From positions 496,001 through 560,000 of the forward strand of contig NZ_AP021874.1 of the NCBI RefSeq assembly GCF_009688945.1: a stretch of 64,000 bases of DNA, in the 5' to 3' direction. Shown here in pieces: positions 26,158 through 35,448 of the stretch (position 1 is the stretch's first letter; each line of letters begins with the position of its first letter). Made by a program: the position numbers and the translations under genes. The notes beneath the pieces are model-generated. The model saw only the letters and a program-made list of their open reading frames with translations, did no database searches and was not told the origin of the DNA. The stretch comes from Desulfosarcina alkanivorans. GTDB lineage: Bacteria; Desulfobacterota; Desulfobacteria; Desulfobacterales; Desulfosarcinaceae.

Positions 26158-26910
26158 ATGTGCCGGCCGGCGCTGTTCATGAACAATAAAAGGACGCATC
26201 GTCAGTTGAAACTGGAACTCAGTGGAATCGTCATCATTGTCGGCGCATACGGAAGTGGAAAAACCGAGGTGTCCATCAACCTGGCCGTTCACATGAACGC
26301 AGCGGGCACAGCGGTCCGGCTGGCGGATCTGGACCTGGTGAATCCTTATTTCAGAACCCGTGAAGCGCGCCACCTGCTGCACCGGCTGGGCATTGATCTG
26401 GTGCTGCCGCCTGCCCAATACATGCAGGCCGATCTGCCCATCCTGACCCCTGAAGTTTCCGGTATGCTTCGACATCCGTCAGGACTGACCTTGCTTGATG
26501 TGGGGGGCGATGATGTGGGCGCAACGGTTTTGGCCGCACTGGCCGATCCGCTGGCGGGCCAGTCGGTACAGGTGCTTCAGGTGATCAATCCCAATCGCCC
26601 GTATACCGATACGGTCGACGGATGCCTGAAGATCCGGCGGGAGATTGAAGCCAAGGCCAAAATGACCGTTACCGGCATCATCGGTAATGCCAACCTCATG
26701 GAAGACACCACCGAGCAGGACATCCTGGAAGGATACAATTTTTCCCGACAGGTGGCCCGGGCCGGAAACGTTCCCCTGGCGTTCATTACCTCGCCGGTGG
26801 GGCTGTTGACCCGGTTGGATAAAAAGGATATCCAGTGTCCGGTCCTGGCGCTGAAACGGCAACTGGTGCCTCCCTGGAAACAGGCAGAAACGCTGGGCGA
26901 TCCGGATTAG
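26158..26910 (+). CDS. P-loop ATPase of the MinD/ParA-like fold, oxidoreductase-linked
   Basis: A 250-residue P-loop protein with Walker A GAYGSGKT (29-36), a DLDLVNPYFRTREAR segment after the second strand, and a LLDVGGDDVG Walker B-like strand. It lacks the extra signature lysine of ParA/MinD deviant Walker motifs, so it may not form the same ATP sandwich dimer. It precedes the ferredoxin and alpha, beta and gamma subunits of a 2-oxoacid oxidoreductase, suggesting a maturation or regulatory role for that complex (inference). Start is uncertain: ATG at 26179 is equally possible and neither has a clear ribosome binding site. Confidence 0.75.
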   Translation: MCRPALFMNNKRTHRQLKLELSGIVIIVGAYGSGKTEVSINLAVHMNAAGTAVRLADLDLVNPYFRTREARHLLHRLGIDLVLPPAQYMQADLPILTPEVSGMLRHPSGLTLLDVGGDDVGATVLAALADPLAGQSVQVLQVINPNRPYTDTVDGCLKIRREIEAKAKMTVTGIIGNANLMEDTTEQDILEGYNFSRQVARAGNVPLAFITSPVGLLTRLDKKDIQCPVLALKRQLVPPWKQAETLGDPD

Positions 26911-27024
26911 GCCAGGTCGGCCCGGTGGGTATCGGGATCGGGCTCCGGTTGCCGCAGCCGGGTGACACGGTATTCTTGATTTTCCAGAGGAACCTAAATT
27001 TTTCGCGATAAGGAGCATCTGTCA

Positions 27025-27249
27025 ATGGCGTATCAACACAACATCGAAAAGGATCGATGCAAGGGTTGCGGCCTGTGCATCACCGTATGCCCAAAAAATG
27101 TTCTGGAAATATCTCCCGATGTGAATGCGAAAGGCTATTTCCCTGCTTTTCAGGCGCGTCCGGAAGATTGCATCCACTGCACCATGTGCTGCATCATGTG
27201 TCCGGATGTGGCCATCACCATCACTGAAACCGAAGAACCCAGCGCCTAA
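27025..27249 (+). CDS. 2-oxoacid:ferredoxin oxidoreductase delta subunit, 2[4Fe-4S] ferredoxin
   Basis: A 74-residue ferredoxin with two [4Fe-4S] motifs: Cys12, 15, 18 and 22 in CKGCGLCITVC, and Cys49, 52, 55 and 59 in CIHCTMCCIMC. It carries electrons from the TPP-dependent 2-oxoacid oxidoreductase encoded just downstream. Start is ATG at 27025. The extra cysteine at 56 is notable but not unusual. It is 22 bp upstream of the alpha subunit gene. Confidence 0.92.
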   Translation: MAYQHNIEKDRCKGCGLCITVCPKNVLEISPDVNAKGYFPAFQARPEDCIHCTMCCIMCPDVAITITETEEPSA

Positions 27250-27271
27250 GGGCGTTTAACGGAGGAGCAGC

Positions 27272-28342
27272 ATGGCAAAGGTATTGATGAAGGGAAACGA
27301 GGCCATCGGTGAAGCAGCCATCAGGGCCGGTTGCCTGAACTACTTCGCCTACCCCATCACCCCGCAGTCCGAAGTGGCTGAATATTTAGTCCGTCGTATG
27401 CCCGAGGTGGGCGGGTCTTTTTTGCAGGGCGAGAGCGAGGTGGCCGTCGGGTATATGCTATTCGGGGCTGCCGGCGCCGGCGCCCGGGTGTTTACCACCT
27501 CGTCGAGCCCGGGCATCAGCCTCATGAGCGAAGCCATCAGCTATATTACCGCGGCCCAGTGCCCGGCCGTATTTGTGAACATCATGCGCGGCGGGCCGGG
27601 GCTGGGGGGGATACTGCCCTCCCAGGCGGACTATCTCCAGGCGACCAAGGGCATCGGTCACGGCGACTGCCGATTGCTGGTGATGGCGCCGGCCAGTGTC
27701 CAGGAAGCGGTGGAGATGGTGATGGAATCTTTTCCCCTGGCCGAGAAGTATCGCAACCCGGTGATGATCCTGGGCGACGGGCTCATCGGGCAGATGATGG
27801 AGCCGGTGGAATTTCCAGATCATCTGAAAACCGAGCCGTCCAACAAGGATGCCTGGGCGTCAAACGGCATGGACCATCGCAACAGCAGCACCCGTAACCT
27901 GGTCAAATCGCTGTTTCTGGATCCGACCCAGCTGAACGACAACAATCTTCAGCTCAAGGCCAAGTATGATCGCATGCGTGCCGAGGAAGTGCGTTACGAA
28001 TCCTATAACACCGACGGCGATTACAAGGGCCTCATCGTCAGCTACGGCACCATGAGCCGGGTCTGCCGGACGGCCATCGACATGCTCAAGGCCGACGGCA
28101 TCGAAGTCGCCATGCTCCGCCCCCAAACCCTTTTTCCATTTCCCGAAAAAGCCGTTGAGGATGCGGCCCTGAAACCGTCGTGTTCCCACGTGATGAGCAT
28201 CGAGATGAGCATGGGGCAGATGGTGGAGGATGTAGAGCGCTGCGTCAAAGGCCGGCTGCCGGTCAGTTGGTACGGCAAATGCGGCGGCGATATTCCCACC
28301 CCGGAAGAGGTCATCGACATGGTCAAGGAACGTATCGCCTGA
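27272..28342 (+). CDS. vorB: 2-oxoacid:ferredoxin oxidoreductase alpha subunit (VorB/KorA)
   Basis: The 356-residue alpha subunit of a four-subunit oxidoreductase that converts a 2-oxoacid plus CoA to acyl-CoA with reduction of ferredoxin. It has the FAYPITPQSEVAEYL segment and the pyrimidine-binding region (EVAVGYMLFGAAGAGARVFTTSSSPG). It resembles the VorB (branched-chain 2-oxoacid) and KorA (2-oxoglutarate) groups, which are hard to separate by eye; the substrate is unassigned. GGAGGAG precedes the ATG. Confidence 0.92.
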   Translation: MAKVLMKGNEAIGEAAIRAGCLNYFAYPITPQSEVAEYLVRRMPEVGGSFLQGESEVAVGYMLFGAAGAGARVFTTSSSPGISLMSEAISYITAAQCPAVFVNIMRGGPGLGGILPSQADYLQATKGIGHGDCRLLVMAPASVQEAVEMVMESFPLAEKYRNPVMILGDGLIGQMMEPVEFPDHLKTEPSNKDAWASNGMDHRNSSTRNLVKSLFLDPTQLNDNNLQLKAKYDRMRAEEVRYESYNTDGDYKGLIVSYGTMSRVCRTAIDMLKADGIEVAMLRPQTLFPFPEKAVEDAALKPSCSHVMSIEMSMGQMVEDVERCVKGRLPVSWYGKCGGDIPTPEEVIDMVKERIA

Positions 28343-28394
28343 TCGACCGGCAAACTCAGCGGATTCAGGCTTACCAGCAAGGAGTACATGTAAA

Positions 28395-29132
28395 ATGGGA
28401 AAGACCTTTAAAAAACCAGAAGTCCTCACCGATGCCCACACCCACTACTGCCCGGGATGCACCCACGGGGTCATCCATCGCCTGGTGGCCGAGACGATCG
28501 ATGAACTGGGCATCCGCGGCCGTACGGTGGGCATCGCCCCCGTGGGGTGTGCCGTTCTGGCGTACAATTACTTTGATTGCGATTTTCAGGAGGCGGCCCA
28601 CGGCCGCGCACCGGCCATGGCCACCGGCATCAAGCGGGTGCGGCCCGACCTGATGGTGTTCACTTACCAGGGGGACGGCGACCTGGCCAGTATCGGGATG
28701 GGTGAGATCATCCACGCGGCCAACCGGGGCGAAAAGTTTACCACCATTTTCGTCAACAATGCCATTTACGGAATGACCGGCGGCCAGATGGCTCCGACAA
28801 CCATGCCGGACCAGCGGACCTCCACCTCGCCTTTCGGCAGGAACGTCGAGGATGTGGGGATGCCCGTCAAAATGGCCGAACTTCTGGCTGCGCTGCAGAC
28901 CCCGGCCTATATCACCCGCCAGACCGTCATTAAACCCAAGTATATAAATAAAGCAAAAAAGGCAATAAAACAGGCGTTTACTTATCAAATGGAGAACAAG
29001 TGCTTTAGCCTTGTCGAGGTGGTCAGCACCTGTCCCACCAATTGGGGCATGACGCCGGTAGAGGCGGTGGATTGGACTGAAAAGACCCTATTGGCATATT
29101 ACCAGCCGGGGGACTACAAAGTTCCGGCATAA
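28395..29132 (+). CDS. 2-oxoacid:ferredoxin oxidoreductase beta subunit, TPP-binding
   Basis: The 245-residue beta subunit carries the thiamine diphosphate site, with motif GDGDLASIGMGEIIHAANRG followed by the metal-binding VNNAIYGMTGGQ segment. Cysteines in YCPGCTHG near the N-terminus may contact the iron-sulfur cluster of the partner subunits. It is in order delta-alpha-beta-gamma with the neighbouring genes, as in VOR/KOR enzymes of sulfate reducers. Substrate is not determined by sequence inspection. Confidence 0.92.
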   Translation: MGKTFKKPEVLTDAHTHYCPGCTHGVIHRLVAETIDELGIRGRTVGIAPVGCAVLAYNYFDCDFQEAAHGRAPAMATGIKRVRPDLMVFTYQGDGDLASIGMGEIIHAANRGEKFTTIFVNNAIYGMTGGQMAPTTMPDQRTSTSPFGRNVEDVGMPVKMAELLAALQTPAYITRQTVIKPKYINKAKKAIKQAFTYQMENKCFSLVEVVSTCPTNWGMTPVEAVDWTEKTLLAYYQPGDYKVPA

Positions 29133-29172
29133 TCGTTGACGTGCGATGCCGGATGTGACTGAAGGAGGCAGA

Positions 29173-29709
29173 ATGCAGAGCGAAATCATGTTCGCCGGAT
29201 TTGGTGGGCAGGGCATCTTGTTAATCGGGAAGGTTTTGGCCCATGCAGCCATGGAGGAAGGTTTCGAGGTGGCGTGGGTTCCTTCCTACGGGCCCGAAAT
29301 GAGGGGCGGCACGGCATATTGCACCGTGGTGATCAGCGACCGTCCCATCGGTTCGCCGATCATTAAAAATCCGCTGCACCTGGTGGCCATGAACGGCCCC
29401 TCGCTTGAAAAATTTGCTCCCACGGTGAAAAAAGACGGGATTATTTTCGTCAACAGTTCGCTGATTTCCTTTGGGGCAAACCGTGAGGATGTGGATGAAC
29501 TGCGGGTACCGGCAGTGGATATCGCCAAGGATCTGGGTACGGTCAAGGCCGCCAACATCGTGGCCCTTTCCGCCTTCGTGGCGCGAAGCGGCGTCGTGTC
29601 CATTGAAACCCTCAAGGATTGCATCAAAGGTGAGTTCAGCAAGAAACCCAAACTGATTCCTCTGAATATGAAGGCCGTCGACGCAGGCATAGAGGCGGCC
29701 CGGAAATAG
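29173..29709 (+). CDS. 2-oxoacid:ferredoxin oxidoreductase gamma subunit
   Basis: The 178-residue gamma subunit has the FAGFGGQGILLIGKVLA nucleotide-binding segment at the N-terminus and SYGPEMRGGTAYCTVVIS, both typical. I start it at ATG 29173, which has GGAGG seven bases upstream, instead of ATG 29146. It completes the delta-alpha-beta-gamma set and is followed by a weak terminator. Confidence 0.93.
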   Translation: MQSEIMFAGFGGQGILLIGKVLAHAAMEEGFEVAWVPSYGPEMRGGTAYCTVVISDRPIGSPIIKNPLHLVAMNGPSLEKFAPTVKKDGIIFVNSSLISFGANREDVDELRVPAVDIAKDLGTVKAANIVALSAFVARSGVVSIETLKDCIKGEFSKKPKLIPLNMKAVDAGIEAARK

Positions 29710-29761
29710 ATGCACCTTCGCCGCGGTGACGTCGCGGTGCGATGACAAACCCACACCAACG

Positions 29762-29787
29762 GCCGGGCCACGTGCCCGGCTGTTTCG
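29762..29787 (+). terminator. likely terminator after the oxidoreductase operon
   Basis: GCCGGGC (29762-29768) pairs with GCCCGGC (29774-29780) across a 5-nt loop, followed by TGTTTCG. The T tail is short, so efficiency is uncertain. Confidence 0.4.
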
Positions 29788-29805
29788 TTCGACCAGTGGT
29801 GGACC

Positions 29806-30897
29806 ATGAAACTGACGATTCCCGATTATATCCAATCCATTGATCCCTATGTTCCCGGCAAACCGCTGGAAGCCCTGGAACGGGAATACGGTATCAGCGA
29901 TTCGGTCAAGCTGGCCTCCAATGAAAACCCCCTGGGGCCGTCTCCGAAAGCGGTGGCAGCCATCCGGGATTCCCTTGCCACGCTTCACCGCTATCCGGAC
30001 GGCGCCGGTCACCGTCTGATCCGCAAGATTGCCGACGTCAACGGTGTGTCGCCGTCCAACGTGGTCATCGGCAACGGTTCGGATGACATCATCGCCCTGC
30101 TGGTGCGGGCGCTGGTCCGGCCCGGTGACCGGGTGATCGTCCCGCGTCCCTCATTTCTCATGTATGACATTACCGCCACCGCTGCCGGCGCCACGGTGGA
30201 CGATGTGCCCCTGAGGGCCATGGCCATGGACCTTGACGCCATGGCCGGGCGGGTATGTGCCGACACCCGCCTGGTGTTCGTCTGCAATCCCAACAATCCC
30301 ACGGGGACGGTCGTTTCCCGAAGCGATTTCCAACGTTTCATGGACCGGCTGCCCGAAGATGTGGTCGTGGTGGTGGACGAGGCCTATATCGAATTCGCCA
30401 GAAACGGCGATTGCCTGAAAACAGGGCAGCCGGCGGATCTGAACCGGCCGCTGGTGACCCTGCGGACCTTTTCAAAGGCCTATGGTCTGGCCGGCCTGCG
30501 GGTCGGGTACGGCATCATGCCGGCCGCCCTGGCGGAGGTGCTCAACCGCGTCCGGCAGCCCTTCAACGTCAATGCCGTGGCCCAGGCGGCGGCTGCTGCT
30601 GCCCTGGATGACCGTGACTTTCTCGAGCAGACGGTCAGTCTGGTTCATCGGGGACTCGACGACATGTATGCCGCATTGGACCGGCTGGGCCTTCACTATT
30701 TCAAAAGCGAGGCCAATTTTTTTCTCATCGATGTGGGGCGGTCGGCGGAAGCCGTTTTCGAGAAAATGCTGAGACAGGGTGTGATCGTCAGGTCCATGCA
30801 CGCCTATGGCTTTCCTACCTTCATTCGAATCAACGTGGGCCTGGAATCCGAAAACCGGCGCTTTGTCAGGGCACTGGAATCGGTCCTTCAAGAATAG
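29806..30897 (+). CDS. hisC: histidinol-phosphate aminotransferase
   Basis: A PLP-dependent class I/II aminotransferase of histidine synthesis that converts imidazole-acetol phosphate to histidinol phosphate. The 363-residue protein has LASNENPLGPSPKA near the N-terminus, VVVVDEAYIEF, and the PLP lysine Lys224 in TFSKAYGLAGLRVGYG. Other his genes are absent from the window. Its position just before cmk and rpsA suggests a scattered his pathway; HisC enzymes can also serve aromatic amino acid synthesis. Confidence 0.93.
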   Translation: MKLTIPDYIQSIDPYVPGKPLEALEREYGISDSVKLASNENPLGPSPKAVAAIRDSLATLHRYPDGAGHRLIRKIADVNGVSPSNVVIGNGSDDIIALLVRALVRPGDRVIVPRPSFLMYDITATAAGATVDDVPLRAMAMDLDAMAGRVCADTRLVFVCNPNNPTGTVVSRSDFQRFMDRLPEDVVVVVDEAYIEFARNGDCLKTGQPADLNRPLVTLRTFSKAYGLAGLRVGYGIMPAALAEVLNRVRQPFNVNAVAQAAAAAALDDRDFLEQTVSLVHRGLDDMYAALDRLGLHYFKSEANFFLIDVGRSAEAVFEKMLRQGVIVRSMHAYGFPTFIRINVGLESENRRFVRALESVLQE

Positions 30898-30931
30898 ACT
30901 GTCGCTGGCGGTTTTGGACGGGAAACGGAGA

Positions 30932-31597
30932 ATGGCGACTCAACGACTGCTGCTGATTACCATCGATGGGCCTGCCGGTGCCGGAAAGACCACGGTCAGC
31001 CGGATGCTGGCCCGGAAACTGGGATACCGCTACCTGGACACCGGGGCCCTATATCGGGCCGTCGCCTGGACCGCCCGTTCCGCCGACGTCCGGCCGGACG
31101 ATGACCGGGGGCTGGGTGATGTCTGCGCCTTGCTGCACCTGCGTATCGAGGGCAGCCGGCTGGTTGCCGGCGGCGAGGATATCACCGACCGGATCCGCAC
31201 GCCGGAAATCACCATGCTGGCATCGGCGGTGTCGGCCCGGCCGGTGGTGAGGCAGGCCCTGCTGGACATTCAGCGGGACATGGGGCGCGACGGCGGGCTC
31301 GTGGCCGAGGGCCGCGATATGGGAACGGTGGTGTTTCCGGATGCGGATTTCAAGTTCTTTCTCGATGCCACCGTTCGACAGCGGGCGATGCGTCGCTACC
31401 GGCAATATGGGCGTGAAAAGGGGCAGTCCCTCAGCCGGATCGAGGCGGATATCCGTCGCCGGGATGCCAACGACAGCAGCAGGGATATCGCCCCCCTGAA
31501 GGCGGCCGACGATGCGCTGACCATCGATTCGACCGCCATGACCGCCCGGCAGGTGGTCGACCTGATGATGGCGCACATGGCCGGGCGCCCTGCCTGA
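30932..31597 (+). CDS. cmk: cytidylate kinase
   Basis: Phosphorylates CMP and dCMP to the diphosphates. The 221-residue product has Walker A GPAGAGKT (13-20), the RYLDTGALYRAVAW segment, VAEGRDMGTVVFPDADFKFF, and the R-D-x-x-D-S motif RDANDSSRDIAPL. The ATG at 30932 has ACGGAG just upstream and gives a normal length; the longer frame starting at 30806 lies inside hisC and is rejected. cmk next to rpsA is a widely conserved pairing. Confidence 0.95.
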   Translation: MATQRLLLITIDGPAGAGKTTVSRMLARKLGYRYLDTGALYRAVAWTARSADVRPDDDRGLGDVCALLHLRIEGSRLVAGGEDITDRIRTPEITMLASAVSARPVVRQALLDIQRDMGRDGGLVAEGRDMGTVVFPDADFKFFLDATVRQRAMRRYRQYGREKGQSLSRIEADIRRRDANDSSRDIAPLKAADDALTIDSTAMTARQVVDLMMAHMAGRPA

Positions 31598-31675
31598 AAG
31601 TTCTCGCGGAATCCGCCGGTGAGGTCTGGGCGCCATGCCCCGAATGGGGGTGCGTATGGTAAAATTACTTTTTTA

Positions 31676-31704
31676 TTGCATTTTGCCTCGCCTTTCTGTA
31701 TTGT
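31676..31704 (+). promoter_or_regulatory. possible sigma70 promoter for rpsA
   Basis: TTGCAT (31676-31681) and TATTGT (31699-31704) are 17 bp apart in an AT-rich stretch between cmk and rpsA, leaving an approximately 65-nt leader. The match is moderate. Confidence 0.35.
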
Positions 31705-31775
31705 CCGTAGGCTATACTGCATGCGGTTGCATTTGCAGTAAAATAAAATGAGGCTAAGGGGGTAATCATCAGTCA

Positions 31776-33518
31776 ATGGACAACTTTTTAGACAACGAAT
31801 CAACCGAAGAAACGATCGAGAAAGACAGCGTCACCGGCGAAAGCATGGCCGAACTCATGGATCTCTATGAGGAGAGCTTCAAGCGTTTTGCCGAGGGTGA
31901 GGTGGTCAACGGAAAAATCATCTCCGTGGACAAAGACCATGTCCTGGTGGATATCGGCTACAAATCGGAAGGCCAGATCCGCATACGGGAATTCGAGGTC
32001 GATGGTGAAGTTACCGCAAAGGTGGGCGACACCGTCGAAGTCATGGTCGAATGGTGGGACGACGAGAACGAAGTGGTCGTTCTGTCCAAGGAGAAAGCAG
32101 AGAAAGTCAAGGTCTGGGACGATATCAAAACGCGTCACGAGGCCGACGACACCATCGCCGGAACGATCACCAACCGCGTCAAAGGCGGGTTTTCCGTGGA
32201 CATCGGGGTTCAGGCGTTTCTGCCCGGATCCCAGGCGGATCTTCGCCCCATCCGCAACCTGGATGAAATGGTCGGCAAGGAATTCGATTTCAAAATCCTC
32301 AAATACAATCGCAAGCGCAGCAATATCGTGCTTTCCCGGCGGGTACTGCTTGAAGAAGAGCGTGAGGAAAAGCGGGCCAAAACCCTGGCCACCATCCACG
32401 AAGGAAAGGTGGTTGGCGGTATCGTCAAAAACCTCACCGAATACGGCGTGTTCGTTGACCTGGGCGGTGTGGACGGATTGTTGCACATTACCGATATCTC
32501 CTGGGGGCGGGTCAAACACCCCTCCGAACTGTTTACCGTGGGGGATGAGATCAACGTCAAGATCCTGAGCCTGGATCTCGAGCGTGAGCGTGTCTCCCTG
32601 GGCATGAAGCAGCTTACCGAAGATCCCTGGGCCAGTGCCATCGACAAGTATCCGGTGGGATCGCGCATCAGCGGGAAGGTGGTGAGCCTGACCGATTACG
32701 GTGCCTTCGTCGAACTGGAAGAGGGTATTGAAGGCTTGATTCACGTCTCTGAAATGTCCTGGACCCGCAAGGTCCGCCACCCCTCCAAGGTGGTCTCCGT
32801 GGGTGAGATCGTGGACGCACTGGTTCTGGACATCAAACCGGAAAACAGGCGCATTTCTCTGGGCATGAAGCAGGCCGCACCCAACCCCTGGGATGTGATC
32901 AGCGACAAATACCCGGTCGGCACCACCATCGAAGGGAAAATCAAGAACATCACCGATTTCGGTCTCTTCATCGGGATCGACGAAGGCATCGACGGCCTGG
33001 TCCATATCTCTGACATTTCCTGGACCAAACGAATCAAGCACCCTTCCGAGATGTTCAAGAAGGGCGATGTGATTCAGGCCATCGTTCTGGAAATCGACAA
33101 GGCGCAGGAACGCTTCTCTCTCGGCATCAAGCAGTTGCAGGCCGACCCGTGGGATACGGTTGCCGAGCGCTATGAGGTGGGCAAGGAAATCACCGGCACC
33201 GTCACCAATGTGACCGACTTCGGCGTTTTTGTCGAACTGGAAGAGGGGATCGAAGGGCTGGTGCATGTCTCCGAGATCAGCAAGGAAAAGATCAAAACCC
33301 CGGTGGGCCAGTTTGAAGTCGGCGTGGTGCTGACCGCCAAAGTCATGAATATCAACAGTGACGAGCGGCGTATCGGCCTCTCCATCAAACGGCTTGATAT
33401 GGAAGATGATCAGGAACTGCTGACCGAGTACGTCAACAACATGGGACCGGTCACCTCCAGTTTCGGTGAAATCCTTCGCGAGAACCTGCAGGAAAAGCTT
33501 AACAACGACGACCAATAA
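31776..33518 (+). CDS. rpsA: 30S ribosomal protein S1
   Basis: S1 binds mRNA at the ribosome and helps unfold it for initiation. The 580-residue protein contains six S1 RNA-binding repeats of about 75-85 residues; repeats three to six are highly alike (for example NLTEYGVFVDL, SLTDYGAFVEL, NITDFGLFIGI, NVTDFGVFVEL), and repeats one and two are the divergent ribosome-binding ones. The six-repeat form matches proteobacterial S1. It has an acidic N-terminal extension. A stable hairpin follows the stop. Confidence 0.98.
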   Translation: MDNFLDNESTEETIEKDSVTGESMAELMDLYEESFKRFAEGEVVNGKIISVDKDHVLVDIGYKSEGQIRIREFEVDGEVTAKVGDTVEVMVEWWDDENEVVVLSKEKAEKVKVWDDIKTRHEADDTIAGTITNRVKGGFSVDIGVQAFLPGSQADLRPIRNLDEMVGKEFDFKILKYNRKRSNIVLSRRVLLEEEREEKRAKTLATIHEGKVVGGIVKNLTEYGVFVDLGGVDGLLHITDISWGRVKHPSELFTVGDEINVKILSLDLERERVSLGMKQLTEDPWASAIDKYPVGSRISGKVVSLTDYGAFVELEEGIEGLIHVSEMSWTRKVRHPSKVVSVGEIVDALVLDIKPENRRISLGMKQAAPNPWDVISDKYPVGTTIEGKIKNITDFGLFIGIDEGIDGLVHISDISWTKRIKHPSEMFKKGDVIQAIVLEIDKAQERFSLGIKQLQADPWDTVAERYEVGKEITGTVTNVTDFGVFVELEEGIEGLVHVSEISKEKIKTPVGQFEVGVVLTAKVMNINSDERRIGLSIKRLDMEDDQELLTEYVNNMGPVTSSFGEILRENLQEKLNNDDQ

Positions 33519-33537
33519 AGTCGATTGTTCCATTCCA

Positions 33538-33580
33538 TGAATGCCGGCGGTTCGCCCGAAAGGGGCCGTCGGCATTCATC
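33538..33580 (+). terminator. long hairpin after rpsA, possible terminator
   Basis: A 14-bp stem is formed by 33538-33551 and 33567-33580 (one G-T pair), beginning 19 bp after the rpsA stop. It lacks a T-run, so it may stabilise the rpsA mRNA end rather than terminate. Confidence 0.4.
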
Positions 33581-33730
33581 GTCATGGGCCATGAGGCCTC
33601 GTTCGCACGACCGCTGCCGTCCGCAACTTCTTTTCCGATGCGCTTCTCGACGTGTTGCACCTGGTCCCGAAAAAATCCGGCCGGGGAATCCCAACTTCCC
33701 CCGGACGGCTCATGAACAAAGGAACCCGCC

Positions 33731-34627
33731 ATGTTTTCAAGACGCCACCCCTATCTTTTCTTTTTTCTGATTTCCCTGGCGCTTTTCACCGGCCTGGTGC
33801 TTGGCGCCATGGCGCTGGCAGGATGGATGGGCAGTCGATCCGGTGATTTCAGCGGTGAAGCGGTGGGCGTCGTCGAGATTGAAGGGGCCATCGCCGATTC
33901 ACGGGACATCCTCGAGCATATCCGCCAGTTCAGGGAAGATGAAGACATCAAGGCCATCGTCGTCCGGATCGATTCCCCCGGCGGGGCCGTCGGTCCATCC
34001 CAGGAGATATACCGCGAAATCCGAAAGACCGTCGACACCAAGAAGGTGGTTGCCTCCATGGGGGCCGTGGCCGCATCCGGCGGTTACTACATCGCCTGTG
34101 CGGCGGATGGCATCGTTGCGAACCCCGGAACGATCACCGGCAGTATCGGCGTGATCATGGGGTATACCAACTTCAGACAGTTGCTGGACAAGATCGGCAT
34201 GGTCCCCGTGGTAATCAAGAGCGGTCCCTACAAGGACACCGGATCGCCAACCCGGGAAATGCGGGAGGACGAACGTGAACTCCTCCAGTCCATCACCAGC
34301 GGCATCCACGAACAATTCGTTACGGCCATTGCCGAAGGCAGGCGGATGGACCGCGCCCAGGTGGCCCAGGTGGCTGACGGGCGAATTTTTACCGGGGAAG
34401 ATGCCAAGGCGCGGGGGCTGGTGGACCGGCTTGGTAATTTTGAAGATGCCCTTGCATGGGCCGGCCAGCTGGGCGGCATCGACGGTTCCGTCGTTCCGGT
34501 ATACGCCCGTGAAGAAAAACTCTCCCTGTTGCGCTATCTGATGTCGTCATCGCTCTCGGATTTGATTTCAAAGGTGGTGCATCCCGGCATCTATGCCGAA
34601 TACCGCTACCTGCCCCAAGGACGGTGA
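33731..34627 (+). CDS. sppA: signal peptide peptidase SppA, short form
   Basis: A membrane-bound serine-lysine protease that degrades cleaved signal peptides. The 298-residue protein has an N-terminal membrane anchor (about 8-32), the IRIDSPGGAVGPSQEI segment, nucleophile Ser116 in AASGGYYIACAAD and general base Lys168 in SGPYKDTGSPTR; the 52-residue spacing matches the Bacillus enzyme. The length is that of the single-domain form. Its stop overlaps a GTG of the next frame, so it may be coupled to the ParA gene. Confidence 0.95.
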   Translation: MFSRRHPYLFFFLISLALFTGLVLGAMALAGWMGSRSGDFSGEAVGVVEIEGAIADSRDILEHIRQFREDEDIKAIVVRIDSPGGAVGPSQEIYREIRKTVDTKKVVASMGAVAASGGYYIACAADGIVANPGTITGSIGVIMGYTNFRQLLDKIGMVPVVIKSGPYKDTGSPTREMREDERELLQSITSGIHEQFVTAIAEGRRMDRAQVAQVADGRIFTGEDAKARGLVDRLGNFEDALAWAGQLGGIDGSVVPVYAREEKLSLLRYLMSSSLSDLISKVVHPGIYAEYRYLPQGR

Positions 34628-34662
34628 CCCTGCCGGCGTGGCTGGCGGATAAAGGAATGCGT

Positions 34663-35448
34663 ATGCGAATCATCGCTGTGGCCATGGCCAAAGGCGGCGT
34701 CGGAAAAACCACTACGGCGGTCAATCTGGCCCACGGGCTCGCCCTGGCGGGTCAGCGGGTGCTGCTGGTGGATTGCGACACCCAGGCACAGACCACCACC
34801 TTTCTCGGGGTGTCCCCCCCTTACGGGCTGTACGAGTTTATCACCGGGCATGACGGCGCCGGACAGGCGGTTTTAAAAAAAGAGGCCGTGCACGCAGCCC
34901 GCAAAAACCTGTGGGTGCTGGCCGGCGGCATCAAACTGGTGGAACTTAAAAACTGGCTGGGGGAGCAGGCCCGCGACCGGCGGCATGCCATATTGCGTCA
35001 GAGCTTGAAACCGGGAAACCAGGGGCTGGACTACCTCATTTTCGATTGCGCGCCCGGCTGGGACGTCCTCAGTGTAAACATCCTCATGGCTGCCAACGAG
35101 GTGCTGTGCCCGGTGGCCCTCCAGGGGCCGGCCCTGGAGGGGCTCAAGACCTTCTTCGGCTATCTGGTTTCCGTCCAGCAGCTGAATAAATCCCTTCGGC
35201 TCAGGTATATCCTGCCCACCATGTTTGACCGCCGCACCCGCCAGAGCCATGATATTTATCACCGGCTCAGGCGCCTGTTTCGCAAACAGATCTGCGATCC
35301 CATCTACCACAATGTGCGTTTGTGTGAGGCGCCGGTGGCCGGGCGGAGTATTTTCGAATTTGCCGGCAGCGCATCGGGCGCCCGCGATTATCGCAAACTG
35401 GCAGAAAGGTTGATCGATGACGGCATCAGACAAGAAGACCAGCCCTGA
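34663..35448 (+). CDS. ParA-family ATPase
   Basis: A 261-residue ParA/MinD ATPase with the full deviant Walker A KGGVGKTT (10-17, including the signature lysine), the switch VDCDTQAQTT (36-45) and Walker B LIFDCAP (125-131). Such proteins partition chromosomes or plasmids or position protein complexes. I choose ATG 34663 because AAAGGA lies six bases upstream. There is no ParB, parS, oriC or rep gene nearby; instead a 103-residue gene overlaps its 3' end by 32 bp. An orphan positioning system is the likely reading (inference). Confidence 0.85.
   Translation: MRIIAVAMAKGGVGKTTTAVNLAHGLALAGQRVLLVDCDTQAQTTTFLGVSPPYGLYEFITGHDGAGQAVLKKEAVHAARKNLWVLAGGIKLVELKNWLGEQARDRRHAILRQSLKPGNQGLDYLIFDCAPGWDVLSVNILMAANEVLCPVALQGPALEGLKTFFGYLVSVQQLNKSLRLRYILPTMFDRRTRQSHDIYHRLRRLFRKQICDPIYHNVRLCEAPVAGRSIFEFAGSASGARDYRKLAERLIDDGIRQEDQP

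Noticed and set aside
31800..33575. 591-codon open frame antisense to rpsA
   Set aside because: Mirror frame of the repetitive S1 gene; its periodic sequence simply reflects the S1 repeats.
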